Counted from the stretch's first letter, positions 1 to 9,160 are shown. The stretch: 64,000 bases of DNA from Caldilineaceae bacterium (GCA_019637685.1 JAHBVF010000027.1:27585-91584); one strand, 5' to 3'. Numbers and translations: made by a program. The notes: generated from the letters alone by a model not told the origin.

Positions 1-16
1 TCCGACTCTTCTTCAG

Positions 17-88
17 TGGACCCGGTCGGATTCGAACCGACGGTCTCCTCCTTGCAAAGGAGGCGCCTTCCCACTCGGCTACGGGCCC
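17..88 (-). tRNA. tRNA-Ala(UGC)
   Basis: The minus strand folds as a 72-nt cloverleaf. The acceptor arm is GGGCCCG/CGGGTCC, the anticodon stem is CCTCC/GGAGG and the T-loop is TTCGAAT. The seven-base anticodon loop TTTGCAA gives anticodon UGC. The third acceptor pair is G-U, the classic alanine identity element. CCA is not encoded. Confidence 0.93.
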
Positions 89-123
89 GGATTAATGGCG
101 AATGGGTCATTCCCCATTCAACA

Positions 124-209
<86 letters not shown>

Positions 210-283
210 ACTTTGGCGGTCTGGATGCCCAGACGCACCCTCTCTTTCCTGCTCCCTACATTTCTTGCATGTGCTGTGTTTCC

Positions 284-723
<440 letters not shown>

Positions 724-817
724 GCACTTCTAATTCTCATTTTTTAATCTGCCCACAACAGACAAAATCCTACCACGCCCACCCGCGTCTGTCAAATTTG
801 GGCCACTTTCGGGCAAT

Positions 818-867
818 CCAGACAGCAGGGGATCGACTGTGCCAACAATCGATCCCCTGCTGTCTGG
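818..867. terminator. Perfect 19-bp hairpin after ManD-like gene
   Basis: Arms 818-836 and 849-867 are perfectly complementary around a 12-nt loop. The structure lies just past the stop of the minus-strand dehydratase gene and upstream of rnpB. No T-tract follows on the minus strand, so it may be a processing or protective stem rather than a classic intrinsic terminator. Confidence 0.6.
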
Positions 868-895
868 GCCTACATTTTAATTTGAGACGGGTCAA

Positions 896-2098
896 TTAGG
901 GACGGGCTGGTGTGCCGTCCGGCCAGCGGGTCTGGGTCCAATCCTCAATTGTATCCTGGGCGGGATACTTGGCGGCCAATTTTTCGTCGATGTCAATGCC
1001 CAACCCCGGCTTGTCATTGGGATACATATAGCCGTTGCGTACTTCGGGCAGGCCGGGGAACATCTCGTAGACCAGTTCGTTGAAGCGACACCACTCCTGA
1101 ATGCCGAAGTTAGGAGCCCACAGGTCCAGATGCAGATTGGCCGCGTGGCCCACGGGCGAGGTGTCTCCCGGTCCGTGCCAGGCGGTCTTGATATTGTACT
1201 GGTGGCCCATGGCCGCGATGTGTTTGGCCGGGGTGATGCCGCCCATCTGGCTCACGTGCATGCGCAGATAGTCGATCAGCCGGTTCTGGATGAGAGGCAA
1301 CCACTCGTGGGGGCTGTTGAAAAGTTCACCCATGGCCAAGGGTGTGGCACACTGGCCGCGTATGATTTTGAACCATTCGTTGTCCTCCGGGGCCAGCGCA
1401 TCCTCCAGAAAGAAGAGCTTGAACTCCTCCACATCTTTGGCAAACTGTACCGCGTGGATGGGTTGCAGCCGCTCGTGGATGTCGTGCAACAGTTCCACTG
1501 TGTCGCCCACTTCGCCGCGCACGTGGGCCATCATCCCCAGCATATTGCGGCAGTAGGCCCGGGGATCGTAGTAGGCTCCGTCCGGCGCGCCCTCAGGCTT
1601 GACCATCTGGTCGCCCTTGCCGCCATACCCACCCATTTGGATACGGATGTAGCGAAAGCCTTCTGCCTGGAGCTTGCGCACGCTGTCCACTACTTCCTGC
1701 GGGTCGCGGCCGTTGGCGTGGCTATAGGTGGCCGCGGCTTCTCTGGTCTTGCCGCCCAGCAGATCATAGACAGGCATCCCTGCCATTTTGCCTTTGATGT
1801 CCCACAGGGCCTGGTCGATGCCAGAGATGGCGTTGTTCAGCACTGGCCCGTTGCGCCAATAGCTGTGGACCATCGCCATCTGCCAGAACTCCTCAATACG
1901 GCTCACATCCCGGCCGGTGGCAAAGGGGATGACGTGGCCTTCCAGCGCGGCCACCACCGCGCGCCAGCGCTGGGTGAAGGTGGCGCAACCCAGGCCATAA
2001 AGACCCGGTTCCGATGTGTTGACTTTGACAATCACCAGCCGGGAACCCGCGGGCTGGGTGGTGATCACCTGAATGTTATCGATGGTAACGGGGGCCAT
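896..2098 (-). CDS. Enolase-superfamily sugar-acid dehydratase, ManD/RspA type
   Basis: A 400-residue enolase-superfamily protein of the mannonate/gluconate dehydratase (ManD, RspA) group. It would remove water from a sugar acid by abstracting the proton next to the carboxylate. Likely Mg ligands are D206, E232 and E258, spaced as in characterised ManD enzymes. H208 in the HDIHER motif and H308 in the WHGP motif are the probable acid/base residues. The C-terminal region shows the family's NFGIQE and PGLGVDID-like signature. The start at 2098 is chosen because AAAGGAGA precedes it and homology begins there; the longer upstream frame lacks support. The substrate is not certain: D-mannonate and D-gluconate are the usual options. 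Confidence 0.85.
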   Translation of the reverse strand: MAPVTIDNIQVITTQPAGSRLVIVKVNTSEPGLYGLGCATFTQRWRAVVAALEGHVIPFATGRDVSRIEEFWQMAMVHSYWRNGPVLNNAISGIDQALWDIKGKMAGMPVYDLLGGKTREAAATYSHANGRDPQEVVDSVRKLQAEGFRYIRIQMGGYGGKGDQMVKPEGAPDGAYYDPRAYCRNMLGMMAHVRGEVGDTVELLHDIHERLQPIHAVQFAKDVEEFKLFFLEDALAPEDNEWFKIIRGQCATPLAMGELFNSPHEWLPLIQNRLIDYLRMHVSQMGGITPAKHIAAMGHQYNIKTAWHGPGDTSPVGHAANLHLDLWAPNFGIQEWCRFNELVYEMFPGLPEVRNGYMYPNDKPGLGIDIDEKLAAKYPAQDTIEDWTQTRWPDGTPARP

Positions 2099-2234
2099 TG
2101 CGGTGGGGATCTCCTTTGGGATGTTGGGGTGAAGGAATATCAGGGCCAGCAGCCCTTGGGGGAGTATACACTTGCTGACGGCAGTGGGCAAATGGGGTGA
2201 ATATGTGCCTGGTTCTGATTCCTCCCTCGCTTTG

Positions 2235-2546
2235 TCACGGCTGCAACCGATGAAAAATATATTCTTCCACTGGTCGTCCCTCCCCCAGGTGTTCGTCGAT
2301 AATCCGGTCCAACACGGCTTCGTCCACGTGGTGATACCAGACGCCTTCCGGGTAGACGACGACGAGTGGTCCGCCCGCGCAGACGCCCAGGCAGGGGGTG
2401 GTCCCCCGCTTGACCCGCGCCGGGTTTTCGTAGTGGCCCAGCTCGCCCAGCCGCGCGGCCAGCCGCTGATAGAGCCGGGCTGCCTGGCCGTCCGGATCGC
2501 AGTATCTGCCCGTGCAGATCAGCAGATGGCGGCCATAGGCGGACAT
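2235..2546 (-). CDS. Thioredoxin-like [2Fe-2S] ferredoxin
   Basis: A 103-residue protein with the layout of thioredoxin-fold 2Fe-2S ferredoxins: CTGRYC (two Cys) near residue 10 and CLGVC (two Cys) near residue 55, giving four candidate cluster ligands. Proteins of this type (NuoE-like, CbiW-like) often accompany cobalamin genes, and here it follows pduO and the btu transporter, so an electron donor for cobalt reduction is a reasonable inference. The start at 2546 is where homology begins. An upstream in-frame ATG at 2573 would add residues encoded by a short-word repeat and is less likely. No strong ribosome binding site is visible. Confidence 0.75.
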   Translation of the reverse strand: MSAYGRHLLICTGRYCDPDGQAARLYQRLAARLGELGHYENPARVKRGTTPCLGVCAGGPLVVVYPEGVWYHHVDEAVLDRIIDEHLGEGRPVEEYIFHRLQP

Positions 2547-2564
2547 TACGGGTGGAGCGGGAGA

Positions 2565-2688
2565 TTGGGTCATTGGGTAGATTCGGTGATTGGATAAATT
2601 GGGTGATTGGGTGATTGGGTGAGTAGGTGATTGTGAAGTCCCGATTCGACACTTCACAATCACCCAATATCCAAATCACCTACTCACG
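2565..2688. repeat. Short-word tandem repeat with foldback
   Basis: Imperfect tandem copies of the word GATTGGGT run through 2565-2637. Arms at about 2619-2639 and 2651-2688 are partly complementary, so the junction can fold into a long irregular hairpin. The right arm covers the pduO stop codon. Similar but differently worded junctions occur at 39661-39725, 40101-40162, 41042-41111, 42943-42997 and 52699-52766. Confidence 0.75.
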
Positions 2689-3247
2689 CCAGCGTGTCCC
2701 ACAGCGGCTCGGCCACGCCCTGCACGTGATTTTCATAGCGGGCCATCACAAAGAGCGCGTCGGAGAGACGGTTGAGATAGGCCAGGACATGCCCGCCAAT
2801 GGCTTCCTCTTTTGCCAGCGCCGTGACGATGCGCTCGGCCCGGCGGCAGACAGTGCGGGCCACGTGAAGTTGCGCGGAGCCGAGAGAGCCACCGGGCAGG
2901 ATGAAATTTTCCAGAGGACCGACAATAGCAGTCATTTCGTCGATGAGCGCTTCCAGCACCCGCACGTGGCGCTCGCTAATCTCCGGCAGGGCATATTTCA
3001 CTTTGTCCTCCTCCACAAAGCAGAGGTCCGACCCCAGATGGAAGAGTTCGTTCTGAATGACAGGCAGCACCCCGGCCAGCCGTTCGCACAGTCCTCCGGC
3101 CAGGGCCACGCCCAGCACTGAATTGAGTTCGTCCACAGTGCCGTAGGCTTCCACCCGCAGGGAATCCTTGGCAACCCGCTGGCCGCCGCCCAGGGCTGTG
3201 TCGCCGCCGTCGCCCTTGCGTGTGTAAATTTTTGTCAGTCTGGGCAT
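2684..3247 (-). CDS. pduO: Cob(I)alamin adenosyltransferase, PduO type
   Basis: A 187-residue ATP:cob(I)alamin adenosyltransferase of the PduO/EutT-like fold, forming adenosylcobalamin. The N-terminal ATP-binding motif TRKGDGG (residues 9-15) is intact, as is the C-terminal region with RRAER and YLNRLSD motifs that shape the active site. The start at 3247 has GGAGA upstream; the longer frame to 3274 runs into a dispersed repeat. It follows btuFCD on the same strand after a 91-nt repeat-containing gap, fitting a cobalamin import and activation unit controlled by the riboswitch further upstream. Confidence 0.93.
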   Translation of the reverse strand: MPRLTKIYTRKGDGGDTALGGGQRVAKDSLRVEAYGTVDELNSVLGVALAGGLCERLAGVLPVIQNELFHLGSDLCFVEEDKVKYALPEISERHVRVLEALIDEMTAIVGPLENFILPGGSLGSAQLHVARTVCRRAERIVTALAKEEAIGGHVLAYLNRLSDALFVMARYENHVQGVAEPLWDTLA

Positions 3248-3270
3248 TACAAAATCTCCGTATGGGTAGA

Positions 3271-3338
3271 ACACAGATTGCGCAGAAGCACAGATTTACG
3301 CAGATTTTTTATCCGCGCCTATCCGCCCAATCAGCGTT
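3271..3338. repeat. Dispersed CGCAGATT-type repeat, copy 1
   Basis: AT-rich sequence built of ACAGATT, CGCAGATT and TATCCGC words between pduO and btuD. Related copies lie at about 11801-11878, 12141-12230, 19744-19820, 22684-22722, 29028-29095, 47512-47566, 54191-54272 and 63901-63975. The function is unknown. Confidence 0.75.
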
Positions 3339-4490
3339 CTATGCTTTTCCTGTCCGCAATGCGCGCAACAGCGCGCCGATTGTTGGATAACTTTCTTCGT
3401 TGCCATCCCTTCGCAGCCGCCAACGGCGCGCGTCCGGGTCGATGACAATCTCCCCGTCGGGCAGCCCGGCCCGCTCCCGATCCACACAGTAGCCTTCCCG
3501 TTCCAGCGCCCGCTCTGTCCAGCGCAGGGCCAGCCCTTCGCCATAGAGATGGACCACACCAGCCGCTGGCCTTTCGATGGAAAAGGCACCGGAGAAGGTG
3601 TCGAAGTTAACCCGTTCGCTGGCAAAGGCCCGCTCGAACGCGCCGCTGAGCACCAAATCTTCCGGCGCGCCCGCGTGGAGCAGCCCGTCGCCGCCCAGCA
3701 GCCAGAGTCGGTCCGCGTTGCGCAGGGCCAGGTCCAGATCGTGGGTGGAGAGCAGAATAGCCCGCCCGGTCTCCCGGGCCAGCCCGCGCAGGACACCCAT
3801 CATTTCCACCCGCCGGGGCAGGTCGAGGAAGGCGGTGGGTTCGTCCAGCAAAATCAGGTGGGGTTCCTGGGCCAGGGCACGGGCAATCAGCACCTTTTGT
3901 CGCTCGCCGTCGCTCAATTCCAGCACAGGGCGCTGGGCCAGAGCCGTCGCGCCGACTGCATCCAACGCCCAAAAGACAACCGTTCTGTCCGCGTCGCTCA
4001 ACCCGCCGCTCCAGCCCGTGTAGGGGTGGCGGCCCAGGCTGACCAGCCCGAACGCGCTGAGATTGCCCACATCCACCCGTTCCGTCAGCACAATACTCAG
4101 CCGCCGCGCGCGTTGTTCCGGGTTCAACGATTCCAACCGTCCCCCGCCCAGCCAGATTGAGCCTGCCAGTGCCGGTTGCAGCCCGGCCAGCGTGCGCATC
4201 AGTGTGGATTTGCCCGCGCCGTTGGGGCCGAGCAGGCAGACCATCTCGCCGGGGACGATGGCGATGTTCAGGTCCTGGGCCACCACCCGCTCGCTGCGCC
4301 GGGAAAGGCGATAGCCGACGGCGAGATTCTCGGCGCGCAGGACCGGCGCGGCTGTATTGTCAAGTGTATTTTCCTGGGTTTGCCCATTGCGGGGGGAAAG
4401 GGCCGCGGCCTCTCCCTGCCCATTTCTCCTGTGCTTTGTCGCGGTTTTCAAGGCGTTTTTCGTCTTGATCTGTATGGCTTCTTCGATCAT
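3339..4490 (-). CDS. btuD: Cobalamin-type ABC transporter ATPase
   Basis: A 383-residue ATPase powering the FecCD-family permease encoded next to it. Walker A GPNGAGKST is at residues 88-96, the ABC signature LSDGE at 192-196, Walker B with LLDEP near 212-218, and the switch His at 250. The first 45 or so residues are a Lys/Asn-rich extension without obvious homology, and about 110 residues after the ATPase core form an extra C-terminal domain, making it longer than typical BtuD (about 250). The start at 4490 follows AGGAAAAAAG and sits 8 nt after the btuC stop. The frame stays open upstream inside btuC but does not encode a real fusion. The substrate is assigned from the riboswitch and pduO context. 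Confidence 0.87.
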   Translation of the reverse strand: MIEEAIQIKTKNALKTATKHRRNGQGEAAALSPRNGQTQENTLDNTAAPVLRAENLAVGYRLSRRSERVVAQDLNIAIVPGEMVCLLGPNGAGKSTLMRTLAGLQPALAGSIWLGGGRLESLNPEQRARRLSIVLTERVDVGNLSAFGLVSLGRHPYTGWSGGLSDADRTVVFWALDAVGATALAQRPVLELSDGERQKVLIARALAQEPHLILLDEPTAFLDLPRRVEMMGVLRGLARETGRAILLSTHDLDLALRNADRLWLLGGDGLLHAGAPEDLVLSGAFERAFASERVNFDTFSGAFSIERPAAGVVHLYGEGLALRWTERALEREGYCVDRERAGLPDGEIVIDPDARRWRLRRDGNEESYPTIGALLRALRTGKA

Positions 4491-4498
4491 CTTTTTTC

Positions 4499-5548
4499 CT
4501 ATCCCGCAAAGGACTCCCGCAAATTGCGTTGGCGCAGGATCACCCACGTGACCACTGGCGCGCCCAGCAGCGCGGTGACCGCGTTCAGTGGCAATGTCAG
4601 TTGGCTGCCGGGCAACTGGGCCAGCAGGTCCGCGGCCAGGGCCAGAATCCCCCCCATCAGCGTTACCGCGGGCAGCAGCAGCCGGTGATCCGATGTGTTG
4701 AAAAGGCTGCGGCAGAGGTGGGGCACGGCAATGCCCAGAAAACCGATGGGGCCACAGAAGGCTGTCACCACCCCGGCCAGGGACGCGGATGCACCGATTA
4801 CGCCCAGGCGGGCCAGGCGCACATTCAGCCCCATAGAACGGGCATACGTGTCGCCCAGCAGGAGCGCGTTCAGCGGCTTGACCAGCAGATGGGAGCCAAT
4901 CAGCCCGGCCACCACCACCGGCCCAAACACCCACAACTGGCTCCACGTCACCCCGCTGAAATTGCCAAATGTCCAGGAAATGTAGGCCTGGATACGCTCG
5001 GCAAGGCTGAAATAGAGCAGAATGCTGACCAGCGCGCTGGTGGCATAGCCAAACATCAGCCCCAGAATCAGCAGCGTCATTGTGCTTTGCACCCGCCGGG
5101 CCACGGCCATCACCAGCAAAAGTACCAGTGTAGAACCGGCAATCGATGCCACCGCCAATGAGACATCCCCGGTCAGGCTGACGCCGGCCAGCAGACTGTT
5201 GCCCCCGGCCACCCCCGCGGCCAATACCACCAGCGCCACGCCCAAACTGGCCCCGGAACTGATGCCTAGCACAAAAGGGCCAGCCAGCGGATTGCGGAAA
5301 AGGGTCTGCATTTGCAAGCCACTGACTGCCAGGGCTGCGCCAGCCAGGGCCGCGGTGATGGCTTTGGGCAGGCGAAACTTCAGTACAATCGTCGCCCAAC
5401 TGGCCTTCTCCGCGCTGCCGCCGAAGAGGATTGTCACAATCTGCTCCACGGGGATCGAGACCGATCCCAGAGAGAGGCTGAGCAGAAAGATGGCAATCAG
5501 ACCGACGACCAGCAGTATGAGAATTGTGGATGCACGGGTTGTATTCAT
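4499..5548 (-). CDS. btuC: FecCD-family permease, cobalamin type
   Basis: A 349-residue integral membrane permease with about nine to ten hydrophobic helices, matching the BtuC/FecCD family length. Recognisable family stretches include NPLAGP-(F/Y)-LG-SSGA near residue 87 and the GPIGFLG and VPH segments near residues 265-275, which contact the ATPase. It lies between btuF and btuD on the same strand with an 8-nt gap to btuD, so the three should be co-transcribed. Related permeases carry haem or siderophores; the upstream cobalamin riboswitch makes B12 the best guess. Confidence 0.9.
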   Translation of the reverse strand: MNTTRASTILILLVVGLIAIFLLSLSLGSVSIPVEQIVTILFGGSAEKASWATIVLKFRLPKAITAALAGAALAVSGLQMQTLFRNPLAGPFVLGISSGASLGVALVVLAAGVAGGNSLLAGVSLTGDVSLAVASIAGSTLVLLLVMAVARRVQSTMTLLILGLMFGYATSALVSILLYFSLAERIQAYISWTFGNFSGVTWSQLWVFGPVVVAGLIGSHLLVKPLNALLLGDTYARSMGLNVRLARLGVIGASASLAGVVTAFCGPIGFLGIAVPHLCRSLFNTSDHRLLLPAVTLMGGILALAADLLAQLPGSQLTLPLNAVTALLGAPVVTWVILRQRNLRESFAG

Positions 5549-5618
5549 AGGGTACCGTCAGCCGGAGAACGGGAATCCCGCCCGCCGCCAGACAGCAGGC
5601 AGGATTCCCGACCCCTGG

Positions 5619-6881
5619 CTATTCGATGACTTTGTAGTAGACCAGTTGATGATCAGGCAATAGTTCGGGATGGAGAATCTTCACCAAATCCATCAAAACC
5701 ACATCGGGGTGGGCCGCGCCGGACTCGTAGAACGCGTTGCCGCCGTTGGCATTGACCTGGGCGTTGTTGTTATAGAGATGCCCATTGGCCACCGCGGCAA
5801 ACTCGCCGTAGCGTTCGTCGCTTTGCAGGACGTCGGCCTGGGTATTCCAGGCCGTGTTGTCCGGGTTGAGCCAGAAATCCGCGTTGCCCGCCTTTTCGAA
5901 AACTGACTCGAAGTCGACCGACTCACTGCCCACCGCGCCGCTGTCGGCCCACAGATAGACAGCCCCGGCATCGGCCAGCAGCTTGGCCGTGTAGCTTTCG
6001 CCGCCGGGCATCCACCAGGTGCCGTCGTAGATGCTGCTCAAAAAGACAGTGGGGAGAACAGAAGCGGTCATAGCCAACCCGGCCGTCGCCTGGTAGGAGG
6101 CGACGGTTTCGTCGAATATCTGCGTGGCCTCGCGCTCTTTGTTGAAAAAGAAAGCGAGGAACTTGATCCATTCGGTACGCCCCAGCGGGTCCTGCTCCAC
6201 AAAATCGCCGTTGAGCGCGGTGGGGATGCCAGCCTCCAGCAGCAGGGGGTGGGAATCCCACTCGGGCACGCCCATGCCATAGGCCATAACCAGCCCCGGC
6301 TCCATATCCAGCAACTGCTCCACATTCACGCTGGAACCGCCGCCCACTTCCGCAATCTTACCTGCTTGAATTCGTTCCACCACCTCTGGCGTTGTCGTCC
6401 ACAGCAGACTGTCCAGCCCCACCAGTCGATCCACCAGACCCAGGCTGGCCAGATGGGGCAGATAGGTGGTGGAAAGGGCTACCAGTGTTTGGACCGGGAC
6501 CTCAACCACAGCGCCCTCCACCCCATCGGGCGCGGGTGTGCCACACTGGACGAGTACATAGCGAAAACTCTCCTGGCTGCCCTGCCAGGGGCTGGTGACG
6601 GTCACAACTTTGTAGTTGTTGTGATATTCCACCGCGAAACCACTGGAGACGGTCACACTCGTCTTCTGGGGAAAATAGTCGATGGCGGGATCGTGGTTCT
6701 CCACACAGCCGTCGGTCAGGTTGGCGGAAGGAGCGACAGCCGGGGTAGTTTCGGTGGCAACCGATGGGGCTGCCTGTTCTGTTGCCGAATCGGCCTGGGG
6801 TGGGGGCGGCGCCGCGCACGCACTGACCAATAGCACCAGCGCCAGCAGCAGCATCCAACGGGTTTGTATCGTCTGTTTCAT
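5619..6881 (-). CDS. btuF: Cobalamin-type substrate-binding lipoprotein
   Basis: A 420-residue periplasmic-binding-like lipoprotein of the BtuF/TroA-helix class. A signal peptide ends in lipobox VSAC with Cys22, followed by a Pro/Ala/Thr-rich tether to about residue 55. Two lobes follow, containing LASLGLVDRLVGLD and EPGLVMAYG motifs of the family. The start at 6881 is preceded by AGGA and gives a proper signal peptide. The open frame extends to 7085 but that part is the riboswitch leader. First gene of the btuFCD-pduO set, and the one directly controlled by the riboswitch. The domain is longer than in E. coli BtuF (about 265). Confidence 0.88.
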   Translation of the reverse strand: MKQTIQTRWMLLLALVLLVSACAAPPPPQADSATEQAAPSVATETTPAVAPSANLTDGCVENHDPAIDYFPQKTSVTVSSGFAVEYHNNYKVVTVTSPWQGSQESFRYVLVQCGTPAPDGVEGAVVEVPVQTLVALSTTYLPHLASLGLVDRLVGLDSLLWTTTPEVVERIQAGKIAEVGGGSSVNVEQLLDMEPGLVMAYGMGVPEWDSHPLLLEAGIPTALNGDFVEQDPLGRTEWIKFLAFFFNKEREATQIFDETVASYQATAGLAMTASVLPTVFLSSIYDGTWWMPGGESYTAKLLADAGAVYLWADSGAVGSESVDFESVFEKAGNADFWLNPDNTAWNTQADVLQSDERYGEFAAVANGHLYNNNAQVNANGGNAFYESGAAHPDVVLMDLVKILHPELLPDHQLVYYKVIE

Positions 6882-6988
6882 CTTTTTCCTACGTCCTTTG
6901 GGCGTTCTTTGGGTGAAATGATCCTGCGTCAATCCGGACAGCGCCAAGTGTTCGATTCTGTCCGGTTCCCCTGAACGACCGGGCCAAT

Positions 6989-7022
6989 AAAAAAACGCCC
7001 GTATCCTTGCGGATCGGGCGTT
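6989..7022 (-). terminator. Intrinsic terminator of the cobalamin riboswitch
   Basis: Read on the minus strand, a GC-rich stem (ACGCCCG-ATCC paired with GGAT-ACGGGCGT around a GCAA loop) runs into seven T residues. It sits between the cobalamin aptamer (7104-7240) and btuF (start 6881), exactly where an attenuating expression platform should be. Ligand binding would favour termination. Confidence 0.9.
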
Positions 7023-7103
7023 GCGGGCAATGGAGAGGCACTTCCTGCAGGTCAGTGCCTTCTGCAATGCGCTCACCCAGTCCACGAGGTGTCGTCAGGA
7101 AAG

Positions 7104-7240
7104 CAGCAGAGGCGGTCGACCTGGCTTAGGGAGCATCACTCCCCTTACAGTTGCGGGACAGCGCCGGACTCCCCATCTATGGGATGGGCCACCGGCTTCG
7201 CCTTTATGCCCAGGCATCCGGGCCTTGGGCACCTCTACTG
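7104..7240 (-). promoter_or_regulatory. Cobalamin (B12) riboswitch aptamer
   Basis: The minus strand carries conserved B12-element blocks in order: GAGGTGCC at the 5' side, GCCGGTGG, then the core with GGCGCTGTCCCGC-AACTGTAA, and a B12-box-like AAGCCAGGTCGACC. The closing P1 helix pairs CAGTAGAGG (7232-7240) with CCTCTGCTG (7104-7112). An intrinsic terminator follows about 80 nt downstream, pointing to transcriptional control of btuFCD. The region 7241-7334 upstream should hold the promoter, but none is clear. Confidence 0.93.
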
Positions 7241-7334
7241 ATACTGCGTACTACTAACTACTGTGCAATACGAGATTGCGTAGTGAATGATAGCAAGCGG
7301 GGTGGCTTCTGTCAAACCCGCGACTGGCGCACGG

Positions 7335-7955
7335 TCATTTCTGCCCAACTGTCAGCCGGACGCTGTTGAAAACGCCGAATTCTTTGCACTCCACAATTTC
7401 CAGGCCGATCGCGCGCATGAGTGCCGCCTCGTCGCGCATAAAGTCACCGAAGCGTTCCCACAGGTGTGCCAACTGGACGCCAGCCCAATTGCCATCCGAC
7501 GGCAGACAGGCATCCACCAGCGCCACCACACCGCCGGGGCGCAGCACACGCGCAATCTCGGCCAGCACACCGGCTCCGTCGGGAAAAGCGCTGAAGGCAA
7601 AGGTGAGGACAACCGCGTCAAAAGTAGCTGACGCCAGGGGCAGCTGTCCGGCGTTGGCGTTGACCAGATGCTGGGGCAATCCCGCGCGCTGCAAACGCTG
7701 CCGGCATTCCCCCAGCATCTCCGGCGACAAATCCAGGCCGACGACTGTATCGTCGCGTCGGGACAACCGGGTCAGCAGCACACCCGGCCCCGGCCCGATT
7801 TCCAGCACCCGGTCCCGGGGGGGCAGCCAGGGCAGGACGCTTTGCGTATAGTGCCGCCAGACGGGCAGCAACGCCAGACCGAGTCCGTACACCGGCGCAA
7901 TCGCGCCATAAAACCGGGTATAGTTGAAGCCGTCCGCACCCTTTGGGCTGTCCAT
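7335..7955 (-). CDS. Class I SAM-dependent methyltransferase
   Basis: A 206-residue methyltransferase with SAM-binding motif I VLEIGPGPG at residues 50-58, acidic motif II GLDLSPEM near 75, and the LPLASATFDAVV segment of UbiE/COQ5-like enzymes. The family methylates quinones, lipids or small molecules; the substrate cannot be read from the sequence. It lies upstream of the riboswitch in the same orientation, separated by about 95 nt, and does not appear to belong to the B12 operon. Confidence 0.85.
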   Translation of the reverse strand: MDSPKGADGFNYTRFYGAIAPVYGLGLALLPVWRHYTQSVLPWLPPRDRVLEIGPGPGVLLTRLSRRDDTVVGLDLSPEMLGECRQRLQRAGLPQHLVNANAGQLPLASATFDAVVLTFAFSAFPDGAGVLAEIARVLRPGGVVALVDACLPSDGNWAGVQLAHLWERFGDFMRDEAALMRAIGLEIVECKEFGVFNSVRLTVGQK

Positions 7956-7971
7956 TTGTCCTCCCTTTTTC

Positions 7972-8133
7972 GTGACTATTCAGCCATAAGCCAGTCGGTT
8001 AGCAAACGTCGGTTGAGTAGCCTGGGGCTGTTTCCAGGCGTATCGAAACCAGTTTGCGGGTCTACCCGCTTTGGTTTCGATACGGCCACATACTGCCGTG
8101 GCCTACTCAACCGGCGCTGGCCTGAATAGTCAC
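7972..8133. repeat. 162-bp palindromic element, copy A
   Basis: Bounded by GTGACTATTCAG and its complement CTGAATAGTCAC. Nested inside are a GTTGAGTAG/CTACTCAAC inverted repeat and a GTATCGAAACCA/TGGTTTCGATAC pair enclosing a 21-bp core. A second copy at 28810-28971 differs by only three substitutions outside the core, while the core is reverse-complemented. No coding capacity; it looks like a small foldback (MITE-like) element between two minus-strand genes. Confidence 0.95.
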
Positions 8134-8140
8134 CCTTTTT

Positions 8141-9160
8141 CTACTGTTTCCCACGCCAGAGCGCGCTGAGGAAAAGAACGAATCGCCCCGCCACCCGTCC
8201 GGAATCGGGATCAGCCATCAGCGACGAGACATCCACCGCTTCAAAATTGCTGCCCTTCACTTGGCCGAGTGCCCGCAGAACGTCGTTGTCCCAGCGCTCG
8301 TCGGGCACGCCAGAGATGTACCAGGCCGAGCCGTTGTCGGCCAGAATAATGCCGTAGCGCTGCATGGCAGCCAGAATCACCCGTGTCTCCGGCGCGAAAC
8401 CGCTGATGTCAAAGTCTGCCTTCAGGCGAAAGCGCTGCCCCATGGGCGGGTATTGGCCGCCGGTCAGCGACGAGGCAAAGTGGCGCGCGGGCCAGACAAC
8501 CGCGCGCCGGGTTTGGGGCACTGTGAATCGGATGGCGTGGGGAATCGCTCCGGCTGCCACTTCGTCGTAGCGCACAAGACCGGGCAGAATTGCCAGCCCC
8601 GCCGCATCGGCGGAGGTCCACCCCTCTGGGCGCAGGGCATTCGAGCGCAGGTCGAAGATTGCGCCCGAACCTGCTGTCCAACTGCCATCGGGCTGGGGAT
8701 AGGCGCTGTAGAGTTCGTAGAGGATGCACTTCTCCCGGTCCACCACCAGCACGTGACGGTCGCCGCCGCTGTTTGGCCCGCCCTCGATTTGTACATCCGG
8801 CGGCATGGGATAGGGGCCGGGATCGCTCTCGTCTGCGTAGAGAAAAGTCACCGTCACCCCGGCCTGGCTGCTCAGAACGGTTGTATAGGGAATGCCGATC
8901 GGCGCGTCTTTCCACAAACCCGATCCAAAGTCCGGGTGCAGCCCCACCTCCGCGCCGATAGTCTCGATATAGGCCGCGGAGTTGGCGTCTACAGGGAGAT
9001 CATCGACAGGGGTGTTCCAAATGTTGTCCGCCGGAAAGACAGCGCAGCCAGCCACCCGCGGCGGTGACGCGGATGGGGGCGCGGGCGGGGACGGAAGGGG
9101 TGTTGTGGCGGGCAGGAGAAAGAGGGCCGTGGCAATTGTCAGCAGGCCAAACCGGTTCAA
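8141..9160 (-). CDS. Uncharacterised secreted protein with NIWNTPV motif
   Basis: A protein of about 339 residues with an N-terminal hydrophobic signal segment, then a Pro/Ser-rich linker, then a globular domain starting with NIWNTPVDDLPVD. No catalytic motif is recognised. Conserved-looking parts include the HVLVVDREKCILYELY segment and the GWTSADAAGLAILPGLVRYDEV region; the second suggests a beta-rich extracellular domain. A TTG start at 9160 is chosen because GGAGG lies 8 nt before it. A GTG at 9169 overlaps that same site and is less likely. No operon partner is evident. The function is unknown. Confidence 0.72.
   Translation of the reverse strand: MNRFGLLTIATALFLLPATTPLPSPPAPPSASPPRVAGCAVFPADNIWNTPVDDLPVDANSAAYIETIGAEVGLHPDFGSGLWKDAPIGIPYTTVLSSQAGVTVTFLYADESDPGPYPMPPDVQIEGGPNSGGDRHVLVVDREKCILYELYSAYPQPDGSWTAGSGAIFDLRSNALRPEGWTSADAAGLAILPGLVRYDEVAAGAIPHAIRFTVPQTRRAVVWPARHFASSLTGGQYPPMGQRFRLKADFDISGFAPETRVILAAMQRYGIILADNGSAWYISGVPDERWDNDVLRALGQVKGSNFEAVDVSSLMADPDSGRVAGRFVLFLSALWRGKQ

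Noticed and set aside
219..234. Small hairpin GTCTGG-ATGC-CCAGAC near rnpB as its terminator
   Set aside because: Only 6 bp, no T-tract, and 50 nt past the RNA end; too weak to list as a feature.
1130..2200. Long plus-strand frame opposite the dehydratase
   Set aside because: Antisense shadow of a gene with clear enolase-superfamily motifs; common in GC-rich coding DNA.
3339..5399. Apparent 686-residue fusion of an unknown domain to BtuD
   Set aside because: The extra part is the out-of-frame reading of btuC. The real BtuD start at 4490 has a ribosome binding site.
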